Shown here piece by piece: positions 52,358 to 52,420 of a stretch of DNA of 52,420 nt (position 1 is the stretch's first letter; each line of letters starts with the position of its first letter). Under the pieces are notes generated by a model. That model ran no database searches, was not told the origin of the DNA, and was given only the letters and a program-made list of their open reading frames with translations. Origin of the DNA: Kiritimatiellia bacterium (GTDB taxonomy: Bacteria; Verrucomicrobiota; Kiritimatiellia; RFP12; UBA1067); the NCBI GenBank assembly GCA_016296065.1, contig JAEDKA010000022.1, forward strand, positions 1 through 52,420, given 5' to 3'. Both the position numbers and the translations under genes were made by a program.

Positions 52358-52408
52358 TTTCAATTTTGTGAATTGAAAAGTCAGATGGACATTTAGGGTG
52401 TCCATCTG
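52358..52408 (+). terminator. Two adjacent hairpins after the lyase gene
   Basis: Bases 52358-52365 pair with 52371-52378 (TTTCAATT stem, 5-nt loop), and 52382-52391 pair with 52399-52408 (perfect 10-bp CAGATGGACA stem, 7-nt loop). They lie 25 bp after the stop, at the end of the operon. The second is followed by GGATTTC, not a U-tract, so it may be a dispersed palindrome rather than a true terminator. Confidence 0.45.
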
Positions 52409-52420
52409 GGATTTCAAAAG

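Overview
The window looks like a chromosomal contig from a high-GC member of the PVC superphylum, most likely a gut-associated Kiritimatiellota/Verrucomicrobiota bacterium. The main reason is a five-gene cluster matching in order and protein architecture the Amuc_1098-Amuc_1102 pilus-like locus of Akkermansia muciniphila. Very large secreted beta-sandwich proteins, a Tat-exported Gfo/Idh/MocA oxidoreductase and a rhamnogalacturonan-degrading operon fit the same group. This is inference from gene content; there is no rRNA or other phylogenetic marker. All 23 supported genes lie on the plus strand. I see no tRNA, rRNA, CRISPR array, transposase or phage gene.

Layout. (1) 1-696 has no credible gene. 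It holds a long inverted repeat, small hairpins, a 204-bp fold-back structure and a promoter. (2) 697-23009 is an exported-protein locus: a 3339-residue giant protein, a small coiled-coil lipoprotein whose start overlaps the giant's stop, and a 3965-residue giant protein with a LamG-like domain and many Asp-rich calcium-loop motifs. (3) 23018-26267 is ackA-pta (acetate and ATP from acetyl-CoA) followed by an arabinose-5-phosphate isomerase for Kdo synthesis. These genes follow the giants with almost no gap. (4) 26332-34159 is the pilus-like machine: Amuc_1102-like, PilM with a PilN-like C-terminus, Amuc_1100-like, Amuc_1099-like and a secretin. The secretin has its own near-consensus promoter. 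(5) 34169-45850 is housekeeping: coaE, rho, uvrA, a MscS channel, rsmI, a Tat-exported oxidoreductase, a stand-alone CoaB domain, and a lemA/M48 membrane protease pair. (6) 45976-52333 is a compact rhamnogalacturonan-I operon: a GH106-like alpha-L-rhamnosidase, a double-domain CE12 acetylesterase and a PL11 lyase.

The least expected signal is repetitive DNA inside genes. Imperfect palindromes of about 60-70 bp, with 9-bp internal periodicity in places, sit in frame inside kdsD, coaE and uvrA, and a degenerate relative lies between coaE and rho. They resemble in behaviour the Rickettsia palindromic elements that insert into protein genes. Separately, arrays of 8-bp tandem repeats occur three times inside the rhamnosidase gene and once before the pilus cluster. 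uvrA also carries a roughly 30-bp repeat insertion and rho a 3 x 30-bp repeat in a disordered N-terminus. Promoters mostly share an extended -10 form, TGnTATAAT, without a clear -35.
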